Below the pieces are notes generated by a model. That model did no database searches, was not told where the DNA came from, and worked only from the letters and a program-made list of their open reading frames with translations. From Thermodesulfobacteriota bacterium (GTDB lineage: Bacteria > Desulfobacterota > Desulfobacteria > Desulfobacterales > Desulfosudaceae), in assembly GCA_040753795.1 (NCBI GenBank), contig JBFMDX010000002.1, positions 186,001 to 250,000 on the forward strand: a DNA stretch of 64,000 nt, written 5' to 3'. Positions within the stretch are counted from its first letter, which is position 1. The number at the start of each line of letters is the position of its first letter. Shown here piece after piece: positions 51,590 through 60,370 of the stretch. Both the position numbers and the translations under genes were made by a program.

Positions 51590-52913
51590 ATTCGACTTCC
51601 CCGTTTGCTCCAATTATCCGTACCTTTGGCAGGGGCAGAATGAACCTGCCGCCCCTCTTCAGGAAAACGGCTTCCCTCGCCTTGAAGGCCGTTATGAAAG
51701 ACCACGGCAGCACCAGAAAGAAATCGGGTTTTTCCTCTCTGGCCTGCTGCTCGGATATGATTTCGATGCCGGTGGCCGGTGTCCGGCATGACCACTTGTC
51801 CGGATTCCGGTCCGCCGCTTTGCTGACCAGCCGGTTGTTGATCCCGCAGAACTGCAGGATGATATTCCCTTTGGTGGAAGCGCCATAGGCGTATATCGTT
51901 TCTCCCCGTGATCGGATACCCTGGAGCAGATATTGTAATTCATGACGAACGGCCAGGGCCGCCTCGTAAAAAGAATGGTACGGCGCGCTGGTATCAAGGG
52001 CCAGCGACCGTTCTTCCTCTCTGATTCGTATTAAGGCCTGAACGGTTTCCAGGGCAACGTCGCCGCCGGCGGTCTGTTTGCGGATAAACAGCCGCAGGCT
52101 GCCGCCGTTGATGTCATTGAATTCAATTCGATGGATGTTTAATTGTTCCCTGGCAAACAGCCATTCCAGTTGGCGCAGGCTGTAATATGCCCGATGTTCA
52201 TGGCAAATGGCGTCAAAGGCCGTGTTTTTCAACATAAAGGGAAGATAGGACATTTCCATCGCCCAGACGCCGTCATCCGCCAGGATGGACGCGATATCCC
52301 GGACAAAACTGACGGGATCGTCCAGGTCATAGAACATGGCGATGGTGGCGATGATTTTCGGTTTGATCCCGGGCCGCGCTTTTTCATAGACCTCTTTTGA
52401 GAAGAAATCACAGACCACTTCCAGACCCTTGTCTCTTGCCAGCCTGACAACATTGGCGGCCGGATCGATGCCGATTTTATCCACGCCTTTCGTCGATAAA
52501 GCGTCTAAAAAGGTGCCGTCATTGCAGCCGATGTCACAAACCGTATCCCCTGGACGCAGTCCGACCATATCCTCAGCGATCCGAGCGATCTCAATCAGGT
52601 TCTGGCGCATCAGCTCATTAATTCCGGAACGATAACCATAATGGCTGTAAAGCACGCGGGGTGAAATACTGTGACCAAGCTGGACCAGGCCGCACCCATC
52701 CGGCGCGGCGCATCGCACCAGGTCCAGGGGATAGGGTTGTTGCAGCCAGTCCGGGGGCGATCCTGATTCAAATATGGAGGCCAGGCATTGCTGCCCGAGG
52801 TCAAGGACCGGCTTCAGCGTGCTTGCCCCGCAGATACGGCAGGTTTTGCGTTTCTGGCAGATATGGGTTGTTCCCATCGGCGATAGGAGTGACTCTTGTT
52901 TGCTCTTATGCAT
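51576..52913 (-). CDS. Sugar C-methyltransferase-like SAM enzyme (zinc-binding N-terminus)
   Basis: The 445-residue protein has the three-part layout of NDP-hexose C-methyltransferases such as TcaB9/TylC3. An N-terminal zinc site (CRICG near residue 20, then RCAAPDGCGL) is followed by a class I SAM domain at about 105-205 (VCDIGCNDGTFLDAL). A C-terminal domain contains ICHEHRAYYSL and IYAYGASTKGNI. The E-H-x-x-Y-Y segment is the hallmark of this family. It would add a methyl branch to a keto-sugar nucleotide. It is the first gene of the 42-53 kb minus-strand operon and, with the DegT-family enzyme, points to a branched deoxysugar. An in-frame ATG at 52877 is an alternative start. Confidence 0.92.
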   Translation of the reverse strand: MHKSKQESLLSPMGTTHICQKRKTCRICGASTLKPVLDLGQQCLASIFESGSPPDWLQQPYPLDLVRCAAPDGCGLVQLGHSISPRVLYSHYGYRSGINELMRQNLIEIARIAEDMVGLRPGDTVCDIGCNDGTFLDALSTKGVDKIGIDPAANVVRLARDKGLEVVCDFFSKEVYEKARPGIKPKIIATIAMFYDLDDPVSFVRDIASILADDGVWAMEMSYLPFMLKNTAFDAICHEHRAYYSLRQLEWLFAREQLNIHRIEFNDINGGSLRLFIRKQTAGGDVALETVQALIRIREEERSLALDTSAPYHSFYEAALAVRHELQYLLQGIRSRGETIYAYGASTKGNIILQFCGINNRLVSKAADRNPDKWSCRTPATGIEIISEQQAREEKPDFFLVLPWSFITAFKAREAVFLKRGGRFILPLPKVRIIGANGEVEYDRR

Positions 52914-53324
52914 TTATTCCCGGGTACGGTTCCTGGCAGCGCGAGTTGAAAAAACCGGAGAGGCCAACCGGCAACATATTATCCATTATATCAGTATATT
53001 GAAAAGATTATAGCAGGGCCTTTTCCATTCGTATGTCGCAACTCGCAAAACCATTTAAATAAAATAGCGAAGTATCCGGATTAGGCTTGGTAACTTCATC
53101 GGGAGCCGGAAAAAGTTCAGCAAACACCATACAATAATGAATCAGCTATTGTACATAAAAATTATATGGGTAGGGCATATCAGACGCTGTTTGTCCCGCG
53201 GGGATTGATAACCCTGACCCGGACAATTGATTCGCTTTCATGCCGGATGATGATGTTGTTGGCAATGGTGTATGAATTATGATATTTTTAATAATTATAA
53301 ATATATTCGCGATAAATCGGGTCA
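52914..53324. other. 411-base divergent intergenic region
   Basis: This AT-rich gap separates the methyltransferase-led operon from the GNAT gene. It probably holds the promoters of both. No consensus -35/-10 pair stands out, and no RNA gene or repeat was recognised. A short open frame on the minus strand near 53180-53290 has no start codon. Confidence 0.5.
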
Positions 53325-54020
53325 ATGCTTCCAACTTCGGATAAACCACCAATTGCCGGCGGCGTCAGGCCGCCTTCCTTTCTGGACAGACCGTTTGGAA
53401 GCGGTATTGAAAAGAAACTTCTGGAATCGATCAACGCCATGACGCTGGCGGATATCGACACCGTGGTAGCCATGCATAAAAGCGAAATTCCCGCCGGTAT
53501 CATGGTGGAACTGGGAACGGAGTTTTTGCGCCTGTTTTACCGGCAGGTGGTCATGGATCCCGGAGCCCGGGGATATGTGGCCAGGCAGAATGGCCGCATA
53601 GTGGGTTTTATGGTCGGCAGCAGCGAACCCGGTGTTTTTTTGAAAGGGTTGTTTTCCCGTAATTTTTTCCGTATCGGAAAAATCGTGGGCAAACGGATTG
53701 TTGTCCAACCCTCATTTTTGCTGCGGTTTGCGCAGGTCGTTCTTGCCAATCTGCATCAGGAAACAGTCGCCGAATCCCTGGCCGGAGCCGTGCTGAAGGA
53801 ATACCAGGGCGGCGGTTACGGATTTATTTTATTAAAAAAACTGTTTCATGACTTCCGACAATCCGGAGTCCGCCGTGTTCAGTGCGTTGTGGCTGGAGAC
53901 ACCAGTGATCCCGCCGTCATCGCGCTTCATCATATCTATAAAAACAACGGTTTTTTCCAGAGCGGGAAGTTTCGGGTGGGCAAAACCCTCTACAGTCGAT
54001 ATCGAAGAGATCTGGTTTAA
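53325..54020 (+). CDS. GNAT-family N-acetyltransferase
   Basis: The 231-residue protein has the GNAT core from about residue 38 (MTLADIDTVVAMHKSE), MVGSSEPGVFL in the middle strands, and the acetyl-CoA-binding motif A (EYQGGGYGFILLKKLFHDF) near residue 160. ALHHIYKNNGFFQSGKF is the usual motif B region. It likely acetylates an amine or hydroxyl, perhaps on a sugar of the neighbouring pathway. The ATG at 53325 has no clear ribosome site, so a start at the internal ATG at 53439 is possible. It precedes the YfhO-like gene by 12 bases and is likely co-transcribed. Confidence 0.85.
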   Translation: MLPTSDKPPIAGGVRPPSFLDRPFGSGIEKKLLESINAMTLADIDTVVAMHKSEIPAGIMVELGTEFLRLFYRQVVMDPGARGYVARQNGRIVGFMVGSSEPGVFLKGLFSRNFFRIGKIVGKRIVVQPSFLLRFAQVVLANLHQETVAESLAGAVLKEYQGGGYGFILLKKLFHDFRQSGVRRVQCVVAGDTSDPAVIALHHIYKNNGFFQSGKFRVGKTLYSRYRRDLV

Positions 54021-54032
54021 TCGGGGCCAGCT

Positions 54033-56807
54033 ATGATCGCGTCTGCTCTCCAGGCTTCTCCGGTTGCTGTCATTCGGTTATATTTACGGAAGCTGTCGCT
54101 GCCGGTGCTTTTACTGCTGCTTCCCGGCCCGCTGTTTCATTTCATGCTTCCCTTCACCAGAACCGTGATCGCACCCGGCCGTGACTTTATCCGCTACTAT
54201 CTGTGGCCGCAGATGGAGTATATGGTATCAGTCAAATTCGGCAGCTTCCCGATTTACTCTCCCTTTGTCTCCTGTGGCGATTTTACCAGCCTTATGGCGG
54301 GAATCGGTCAGTTGTATCTGCCGCTGCCATACCTGGCCTCGCTGCTGCCGGGCTACTGGACCGGATTCGCTTTCGACTGGCTGCTGCTGCTCAATTTGTT
54401 GATGATGTCGGTGTCCGGCATCGTGCTATTGGTTTTTTTGCGGCGATTGAGTGTAAGCCCGCTGGTGGCTTTCGCCCTTACCTCGGTAACCGTCTTTTCC
54501 CCGCGCTCTCTGGTTTGTCTCGGCTATGGCTTCGGCAGTGCCGCCTGGGCAGGCCATATCCTGACCTGCGCGGTGCTGGGTTTGTATTTTTTGAATCCGG
54601 ACCGTATTGGCAAACCCCTGCTGATTGTCGGCGCGTCTTACTGGACGATCAGCAGCGGCCACCCGGAAGAGGTATACTACTGTGTGCTCGGCACCTGTCT
54701 TTTCGCCCTGCTGTTGCCTTACATTGTCGAAACCGTCCTGCCTCAACGTCGCTGTTCTTTTAAAGAGAAACTCCGGTTCTGGGGTTTCTGGGTCGTCTGT
54801 TGCGGGCTGTCTTTTCTTCTCTCCGCGGCCTATATCGCGCCTCTCTATGCGGAGGTGATTCGCAATATGGATTTTGCGAACATGACGTTTGAACAATCGG
54901 CAATCTCCCTCGATACGCTGCCGGGTTTGATCTATAATTTTTTCCTGCCGGTGAGAACCGGTTTTTTCGGTTGTTTCGGCGGTACATCCATGTACCTGAT
55001 GGTGCTGCTGATCCCTCTGATCAAGCTGCTCCGTCAGCCCGCCGGCAGAGGAAACTGGCTCATACTGACGTTTATCGGCCTTGTTTTTTTATATATGGCG
55101 GGCGAAGCCACGCCGGTTTTTTCAGCCTTCTGGAAGATTCTGCCGTTTGCTTCGTCAACGCGCAATCCCTCCCGCGCCAGCCTGATCATGCCGATTCTCT
55201 TTTTGCCCGGCCTGGTCTGGCTGTTTACCACTGAACAGACGGTTTCTCTTGTTGTCTTCAAGCGGCGGCGATCGATCCCTGTCCGCTCCGTCCTGGGGGC
55301 GGCCGCGATCATTATGCTCCTTTCCGGGCTCCTGTCGCTTCACCTGATGTCGCCGCCGATTTCTGTCCATGTGCGGCTTAAGGCGTTGTTCCTGCCGGCC
55401 TGGGTTGAACCCCTGCTCATATCCGTTGGTTTTTTAACTTTGCTGACCGTCGTCGTCCATGGCCTGTCGCTGCGCTACAAAACCACGGCGGAGATTTTTT
55501 TGTGTGTCCTGATCTGCCTGGGGCTGACCCTGATGATGAGATACGGGTCACTCCCTTTTGACCAGAAATACGACAAGGGGGTGCTGACCCTGGACCGGCT
55601 CCTGGCCCAGAAGCAGAAGACATTGCGATTGGTGCCCGGATATCTCTTTTTGTTTGAAACCGGCGCTCACTGGGCGGAACGGGAGCAGTTCAAAAACTAT
55701 TTTGTCGATCCCTATCTGGGGCAGATATTCCGCAAATACCGGGTGGCGGAAAACCGCCAGGATGCCTACCGGATTTTAAACCAGCAGCGTCAGCGGGATG
55801 AGGTGGTTGTCGAGGGCTATCAGCCGGATGAGGCCGGCGGCGGGATGACCGAGGCGTGCGCGGGCGGACCCGACCGGGTCCGGCTGGTTTACAGCACCTA
55901 TAACCGGCTGATTTTCGAGGCCGAAGCCTGCCAGCCGGCGTTTTTCTTCCTGTCCTATCCGGACCCGGACAGGCATTGGCGGGCCTGGGTAAACGGCGAG
56001 ACGGTCAATATTTACAGCGCCAACGGGATATCCCAGGCAGTCCGTATCCCAACCGGGAAATCCAGAGTCGAATTCCGGTACTGGAGCGCCGCGGCGTTCT
56101 GGGGTATGGCGGTCAGCTGCCTGACAATGGCGGTTATCGGCATTCTGGCCGCCGTCCGGTGTCGCGGAAAGGCGGCCGGTTTTTTACTCGCGGCCGCGGC
56201 CGTGTGCCTTTCCGGCGGGCTGTTTGTCCTCTGGTCCAACAGCCTTTACAGCGGAAGGAGCTTTCAGACGGCTTATACCTGGCAGACGCCGACAGACCGG
56301 GAACTCACCAATCTGGCCTACGGAAAGCCGGCCGAGATCAGCCTTTACAACAAGATCCATCCGGCCTATTTGCATGCCCGGCGGGGGGTGGACGGCGACC
56401 GTTCCTTTGATTCCTGCTTTGTTACCGCCAGTCATCAAAATCCCTGGTTCAAAATCGATCTTGGGAAGGTTTCAACGGTCGGTTCGATCGTCATCACGGC
56501 CACCCTGAAGGGATATGAAGAAAACAAAATGTTTCTTTATTTTAACGACAATGCGGCGGCGACGGAAATAGACGGGATTTTCCTGTTTACCCAGGTGCCG
56601 GTGCTGTTCAACAACCTTCCGTTGATTCTGGCCATTTCCATTGACGACAAAAACTGGCAATACACCCGAATAGACAATTTTGAGCCGGATGCGCCGAACC
56701 GGTTTCAGTTGGCACAACCCGCCGACATCCGTTATGTCAAGGTTATCGCGTCCGGGACCTGCCGGCTCTGCCTGAATGAAGTCGAGGTTTATCCCCCTGA
56801 AGACTGA
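54033..56807 (+). CDS. YfhO-like membrane protein with C-terminal discoidin domain, copy B2
   Basis: The 924-residue member of the discoidin-tailed YfhO subgroup has APGRDFIRYYLWPQMEYM as the first acidic outer loop, helices through about residue 500, and a soluble part with FLSYPDPDRHWRAWVNGET and VEFRYWSAAAFWGM. A late helix pair precedes the discoidin domain (about 765-924): NLAYGKPAEIS, RRGVDGDRSFDSCF, WFKIDLGKVSTVGSIVITA, ending CLNEVEVYPPED. It has an insertion in the discoidin domain (KMFLYFNDNAAATEIDG) not seen in the other copies. It probably transfers a polyprenyl-linked sugar outside the membrane; this is inferred from family. Confidence 0.9.
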   Translation: MIASALQASPVAVIRLYLRKLSLPVLLLLLPGPLFHFMLPFTRTVIAPGRDFIRYYLWPQMEYMVSVKFGSFPIYSPFVSCGDFTSLMAGIGQLYLPLPYLASLLPGYWTGFAFDWLLLLNLLMMSVSGIVLLVFLRRLSVSPLVAFALTSVTVFSPRSLVCLGYGFGSAAWAGHILTCAVLGLYFLNPDRIGKPLLIVGASYWTISSGHPEEVYYCVLGTCLFALLLPYIVETVLPQRRCSFKEKLRFWGFWVVCCGLSFLLSAAYIAPLYAEVIRNMDFANMTFEQSAISLDTLPGLIYNFFLPVRTGFFGCFGGTSMYLMVLLIPLIKLLRQPAGRGNWLILTFIGLVFLYMAGEATPVFSAFWKILPFASSTRNPSRASLIMPILFLPGLVWLFTTEQTVSLVVFKRRRSIPVRSVLGAAAIIMLLSGLLSLHLMSPPISVHVRLKALFLPAWVEPLLISVGFLTLLTVVVHGLSLRYKTTAEIFLCVLICLGLTLMMRYGSLPFDQKYDKGVLTLDRLLAQKQKTLRLVPGYLFLFETGAHWAEREQFKNYFVDPYLGQIFRKYRVAENRQDAYRILNQQRQRDEVVVEGYQPDEAGGGMTEACAGGPDRVRLVYSTYNRLIFEAEACQPAFFFLSYPDPDRHWRAWVNGETVNIYSANGISQAVRIPTGKSRVEFRYWSAAAFWGMAVSCLTMAVIGILAAVRCRGKAAGFLLAAAAVCLSGGLFVLWSNSLYSGRSFQTAYTWQTPTDRELTNLAYGKPAEISLYNKIHPAYLHARRGVDGDRSFDSCFVTASHQNPWFKIDLGKVSTVGSIVITATLKGYEENKMFLYFNDNAAATEIDGIFLFTQVPVLFNNLPLILAISIDDKNWQYTRIDNFEPDAPNRFQLAQPADIRYVKVIASGTCRLCLNEVEVYPPED

Positions 56808-56960
56808 AGGTGTTGTTTAAAAATTGTCCTGGAATAATTCCGCTGCCGCCTTTGAGCCAGGCTGTGTTGACATCATCCGAACCCTTACATATACTCACCC
56901 TAAAAATCCGATCAACCCTCTTAAACAGAGCCACAAACTTCCAGCGTGGATATCCGCCGT

Positions 56961-58448
56961 ATGTCTCCTGAAATTGGATATGATAACAATCCTTCCTCCT
57001 CGGGAGGCCCGCTGACCGGTGTTATCCTTGCGGCCGGTCGAGGCGGCCGGGCCTACCCCTCCTCGCACTGCATACCCAAGGCGCTCATGGAAGTAGCCGG
57101 CCGGCCGATTATCGATCGCACCATCGATATAATGACAAGGCAGCTCGGCGTGTCACGGATCATTGTCGTCATCGGGCACTGCGGCGATCAGATAGTGTCC
57201 CATCTGTCCAGGCGGGATTTCGGAGTGGCGTTTGTTTTTGTTGAGCAGAAACAAATTAATGGCACCGGGCATGCGCTACTGATGACAGAACCTTACGTCG
57301 GAGTTGCCCCGTTCGTGGTTATGCTCGGGGATGAATTCTATTCTGAAACCAACCATGACATTCTGCTCGAAAGTGATATGAGCGCCTGTGCCGGCGTATT
57401 GATGTTCAAGGAGGAAAAGGACCGCCATAAAATCACCGCCAACTACACAGGTGAAATCCGGGACCGGCGCGTTTACGCGCTGCTTGAAAAACCGGTCAAC
57501 CCCGGAACCGGATTGATGGGGGTGGGCACATATCTGCTGACGGCAAAAGTGTTCGATTATATCCGCCGGACGCATCCGTCTGATTTGAGAAACGAGATCG
57601 AATTGACCGACGCCCTTTCAGAGATGGCCCGTCGTGAAATCGTCATGGCGGCAATGCTCTCGGGCATCTATGTCAATGTTAACAATATGGACGACCTGAA
57701 CAGGGCCAATTGTCTTGCCCGTACGCGCGAATTCAGCCAGAAAAAGGTAACCGTGCTGATACCGGCCTGCAACGAGGAGGAGACCATTGGCGGCGTTATT
57801 GATGAATTTGGCGCATATGAAAGAGCGAATGAAATTCTGGTTGTGGACAACAATTCAAATGATCGCACCCGTGAAATTGCCGTAAAGGCAGGAGCGCGGG
57901 TTGTGACTGAAACCCGTCAGGGATACGGATATGCTCTCCGGCGGGGGCTTGAAGAAGCGACGGGGGATATCATTATCGTCACCGAAGCGGATGGCAGCTT
58001 TACCGCCGGCGATATCCCCAAGTTTATGGAGTACCTGAAGGACTGTGACATGGTTATTGGAACGCGAACCACCCGCCAGATGATTGAGCAGGGCGCCAAT
58101 ATGGGAACTATGGTCCGCTGGGGCAATGTCCTTTACGGTAAAATCATTGAAATCCTCTGGTGGGGTCAGGAACCGCGGTTTACGGACGTGGGTTGCACCT
58201 ATCGCGCGCTTTGGAAAACCAGCTATGAAAAAATCCGACCCTATCTTAACGCTTCCGGCCCCGAATTTTCTCCGGAGATGATGATCGCCATGCTGATCTG
58301 CCGAAAGCGTATTATCGAAATTCCCGTTACCTATCGTAAACGCCTGGGCGGAACATCCAAACACTCCGGCCATTTTATTCCGTTAGCCCGCACCGCCTTA
58401 AAAATGATGGGCATGATTTTAAAGCTCAAATACAGATACTGCCGATAA
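56961..58448 (+). CDS. Bifunctional sugar nucleotidyltransferase / GT2 fusion
   Basis: About 495 residues with two enzymes. Residues 19 to about 255 are a sugar-phosphate nucleotidyltransferase (GVILAAGRGGRAYPSS ... IPKALMEVAGRP, GTGHALLMTEP, VVMLGDEFYSE). After a short link comes a family 2 glycosyltransferase (about 262-495): VLIPACNEEETIGGVIDE, ILVVDNNSNDRT, RQGYGYALRRGLEEATGD and VTEADGSF. Linking them lets the product nucleotide sugar be used at once, probably to make a polyprenyl-phosphate sugar. The ATG at 56961 is preferred; an in-frame GTG at 56946 also exists. It lies 153 bases after the YfhO-like gene on the same strand. Confidence 0.92.
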   Translation: MSPEIGYDNNPSSSGGPLTGVILAAGRGGRAYPSSHCIPKALMEVAGRPIIDRTIDIMTRQLGVSRIIVVIGHCGDQIVSHLSRRDFGVAFVFVEQKQINGTGHALLMTEPYVGVAPFVVMLGDEFYSETNHDILLESDMSACAGVLMFKEEKDRHKITANYTGEIRDRRVYALLEKPVNPGTGLMGVGTYLLTAKVFDYIRRTHPSDLRNEIELTDALSEMARREIVMAAMLSGIYVNVNNMDDLNRANCLARTREFSQKKVTVLIPACNEEETIGGVIDEFGAYERANEILVVDNNSNDRTREIAVKAGARVVTETRQGYGYALRRGLEEATGDIIIVTEADGSFTAGDIPKFMEYLKDCDMVIGTRTTRQMIEQGANMGTMVRWGNVLYGKIIEILWWGQEPRFTDVGCTYRALWKTSYEKIRPYLNASGPEFSPEMMIAMLICRKRIIEIPVTYRKRLGGTSKHSGHFIPLARTALKMMGMILKLKYRYCR

Positions 58449-58475
58449 AATCGTCTCCGGAATGAGGGGCCTGAA

Positions 58476-58490
58476 TTTCCGGCCCGGAAA
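58476..58490. terminator. Possible hairpin between convergent genes
   Basis: TTTCCGG-C-CCGGAAA is a perfect inverted repeat in the 49-base gap between two converging stops. It lacks a clear T run on either side, so it is only a weak bidirectional terminator candidate. Confidence 0.25.
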
Positions 58491-58497
58491 TATATGA

Positions 58498-60138
58498 TTA
58501 TGATACCGGACGCAGGATAAGGCAATCTCTGCTTCGAAGGTATATCTCAAGATGAAGCGAATCCATGCACTCCTCCAGGCTCGTGGCCGCGCATGCCCCC
58601 TCTTTTGGCAAGTAAACCCAGGGATTAAAATACAGTACGATACCATTGTGCTGATGCAGCAATGTCCGCAATCGCGCCATTTGTTCCTGATAGCGCGGGT
58701 TGTTTTGCGCCTTGAAAAAATCATAATGAGACGGCAAGGCAAATACCGGTGTGTTTAAATAATGAAAAACTTCACCCGGCATGTTAGTCACAATCCACGG
58801 CACCCCATCGATTTCTTGCGCAACCGCCAGGGCCGGCGAGTTTTTCCAGAGTTTGTTCGGCTTTTCGGCGATATCCGGGTTTTTGAGAGCGTTTATGGTT
58901 GATCCGGCAAGAGAGCCGGTTATCAATATGGCCGTAAAAATTAAAGCGGAGACAGCCATGAAACGGCTCGAATTTTTCGTGCCGGCCGCCCTGTTTTCCG
59001 GACCGGTCAAGGCGATCAGCACCACGGCCCAGACAAACACCGGCGCGAAATGACGGGGAGTAAGGCCCGTAAAGCATACCATATGGTCCAAAAACAAGGC
59101 GAGCAAAGACGCCATCACCAGGTAGATCAACAGGCATGATTTTATGAAGTTTTGAAGCTGAAGGACAGCCCTTGCCGGTGGCTGCTGACGTTGTTGTTTT
59201 ACCTGATGGACAAAGAAAATAACAATAGCCGTAATCGCCAGTAAGGCCAGAAATACTTGTATTTGTGGGGGCCACCCCTCCGGGGTTAAATAAATTACCG
59301 GCGAGTTGAGGCTTTTTTTAAAAAATATCAGCGCCTTGGCTATGGGCCAGTTCCAGGCTAAAGATCGGCCGGCGACATAGAGGGTTTGGCCGTAAATAAT
59401 TGACGAGAACATGTAAAGCGTGACCGGCAATACGCTGAACAGAATACATGAAAGACTTAATGCCATTCTGCGATAAAGCGGAAAATCCGCATTGACTCGC
59501 CACAGGGTAACGGCCAGAGCCAGGGCCATGGCAGCACCGATATACCGGGTCAGACAGGCCAGGGCGATAAAAATGATGGCCATCACCAGCCAGAGGCGTC
59601 TTTTGGCGCGCAAATAATAACTGATCGCCAGCATCGTCAATAGCTGCAAGATTAAAAAAAGACTCTCTGAATAGACGAAAAAGTTTAGCCGGAGGATAAT
59701 GGGAGACAGAATGATTAATGCGATCGCTACAAAAGCGCGGGTATGTGTTTTTTGATTCCGGTAAAGAATACCCCAAAGCAGGCTTCCGATAATGAGAGGA
59801 AAAACAAGATGCAGCCAGCGACCTGCCGGGTATGGATCGGCGGTTAAGCTTGCTGCTGCAAGAAGGGCGGGATAAAACGGCGGCCACAACTCCATGGCAT
59901 AGGCATAGTAGCTGGTTATCTCCCGCAACAGATTTTTATCTATGCTGGCTTGATCACCCAGCCCCAGATGGGATGCAATAATACGGGCGGCATTGATGTA
60001 ATAGTAACCATCTCCTTCTATCACAAGGCCATTCACTGTTGCGATGAAGGTGAGTATCGTCCCCAGCGATATGACGGCAATAATGCCGATAATCGAAATT
60101 TTTCGGACGGTACGGCTTTCAGCTGTCAATAATGTCAT
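58498..60138 (-). CDS. GT-C-like multi-span membrane protein
   Basis: About 546 residues with many hydrophobic helices. VIEGDGYYYINAARIIASH after the first helix supplies the acidic loop expected of GT-C enzymes that use polyprenyl-phosphate sugars. MELWPPFYPALLAAAS matches the first-loop end in the GT39/ArnT-like group. A soluble C-terminal part (about 440-546) ends LRSRDCLILRPVS. The ATG at 60138 (MTLLTAESRTVRK) has GGGAA before it and is preferred to the ATG at 60186. It is divergent from the spermidine-synthase-like gene, with about 230 bases between the starts. No more specific family was recognised. Confidence 0.85.
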   Translation of the reverse strand: MTLLTAESRTVRKISIIGIIAVISLGTILTFIATVNGLVIEGDGYYYINAARIIASHLGLGDQASIDKNLLREITSYYAYAMELWPPFYPALLAAASLTADPYPAGRWLHLVFPLIIGSLLWGILYRNQKTHTRAFVAIALIILSPIILRLNFFVYSESLFLILQLLTMLAISYYLRAKRRLWLVMAIIFIALACLTRYIGAAMALALAVTLWRVNADFPLYRRMALSLSCILFSVLPVTLYMFSSIIYGQTLYVAGRSLAWNWPIAKALIFFKKSLNSPVIYLTPEGWPPQIQVFLALLAITAIVIFFVHQVKQQRQQPPARAVLQLQNFIKSCLLIYLVMASLLALFLDHMVCFTGLTPRHFAPVFVWAVVLIALTGPENRAAGTKNSSRFMAVSALIFTAILITGSLAGSTINALKNPDIAEKPNKLWKNSPALAVAQEIDGVPWIVTNMPGEVFHYLNTPVFALPSHYDFFKAQNNPRYQEQMARLRTLLHQHNGIVLYFNPWVYLPKEGACAATSLEECMDSLHLEIYLRSRDCLILRPVS

Positions 60139-60370
60139 AGGGTTCCCGACCACGGCGATTACATGCCGGTGATTTATAAATCGCAAATATCATACTTGAA
60201 CACATTGTTTTTGACAACGGCTGCTGGCGCAGATAACCGGGCACGACCCTGCCCACCGCCTTTCCCCTTGTCTTTTCCCCCGGCATCAGCATATATTCGG
60301 GGCCATTAGCCCGGATATTTCTTCACCATAATGTATTTTATATGCACATTAATCCATGCCGGAAAATTTC

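Noticed and set aside
53180-53290. Open minus-strand frame ending ...INPRGTNSV in the 411-base gap
   Set aside because: About 35 codons with no start codon; could be a gene remnant but chance is as likely.
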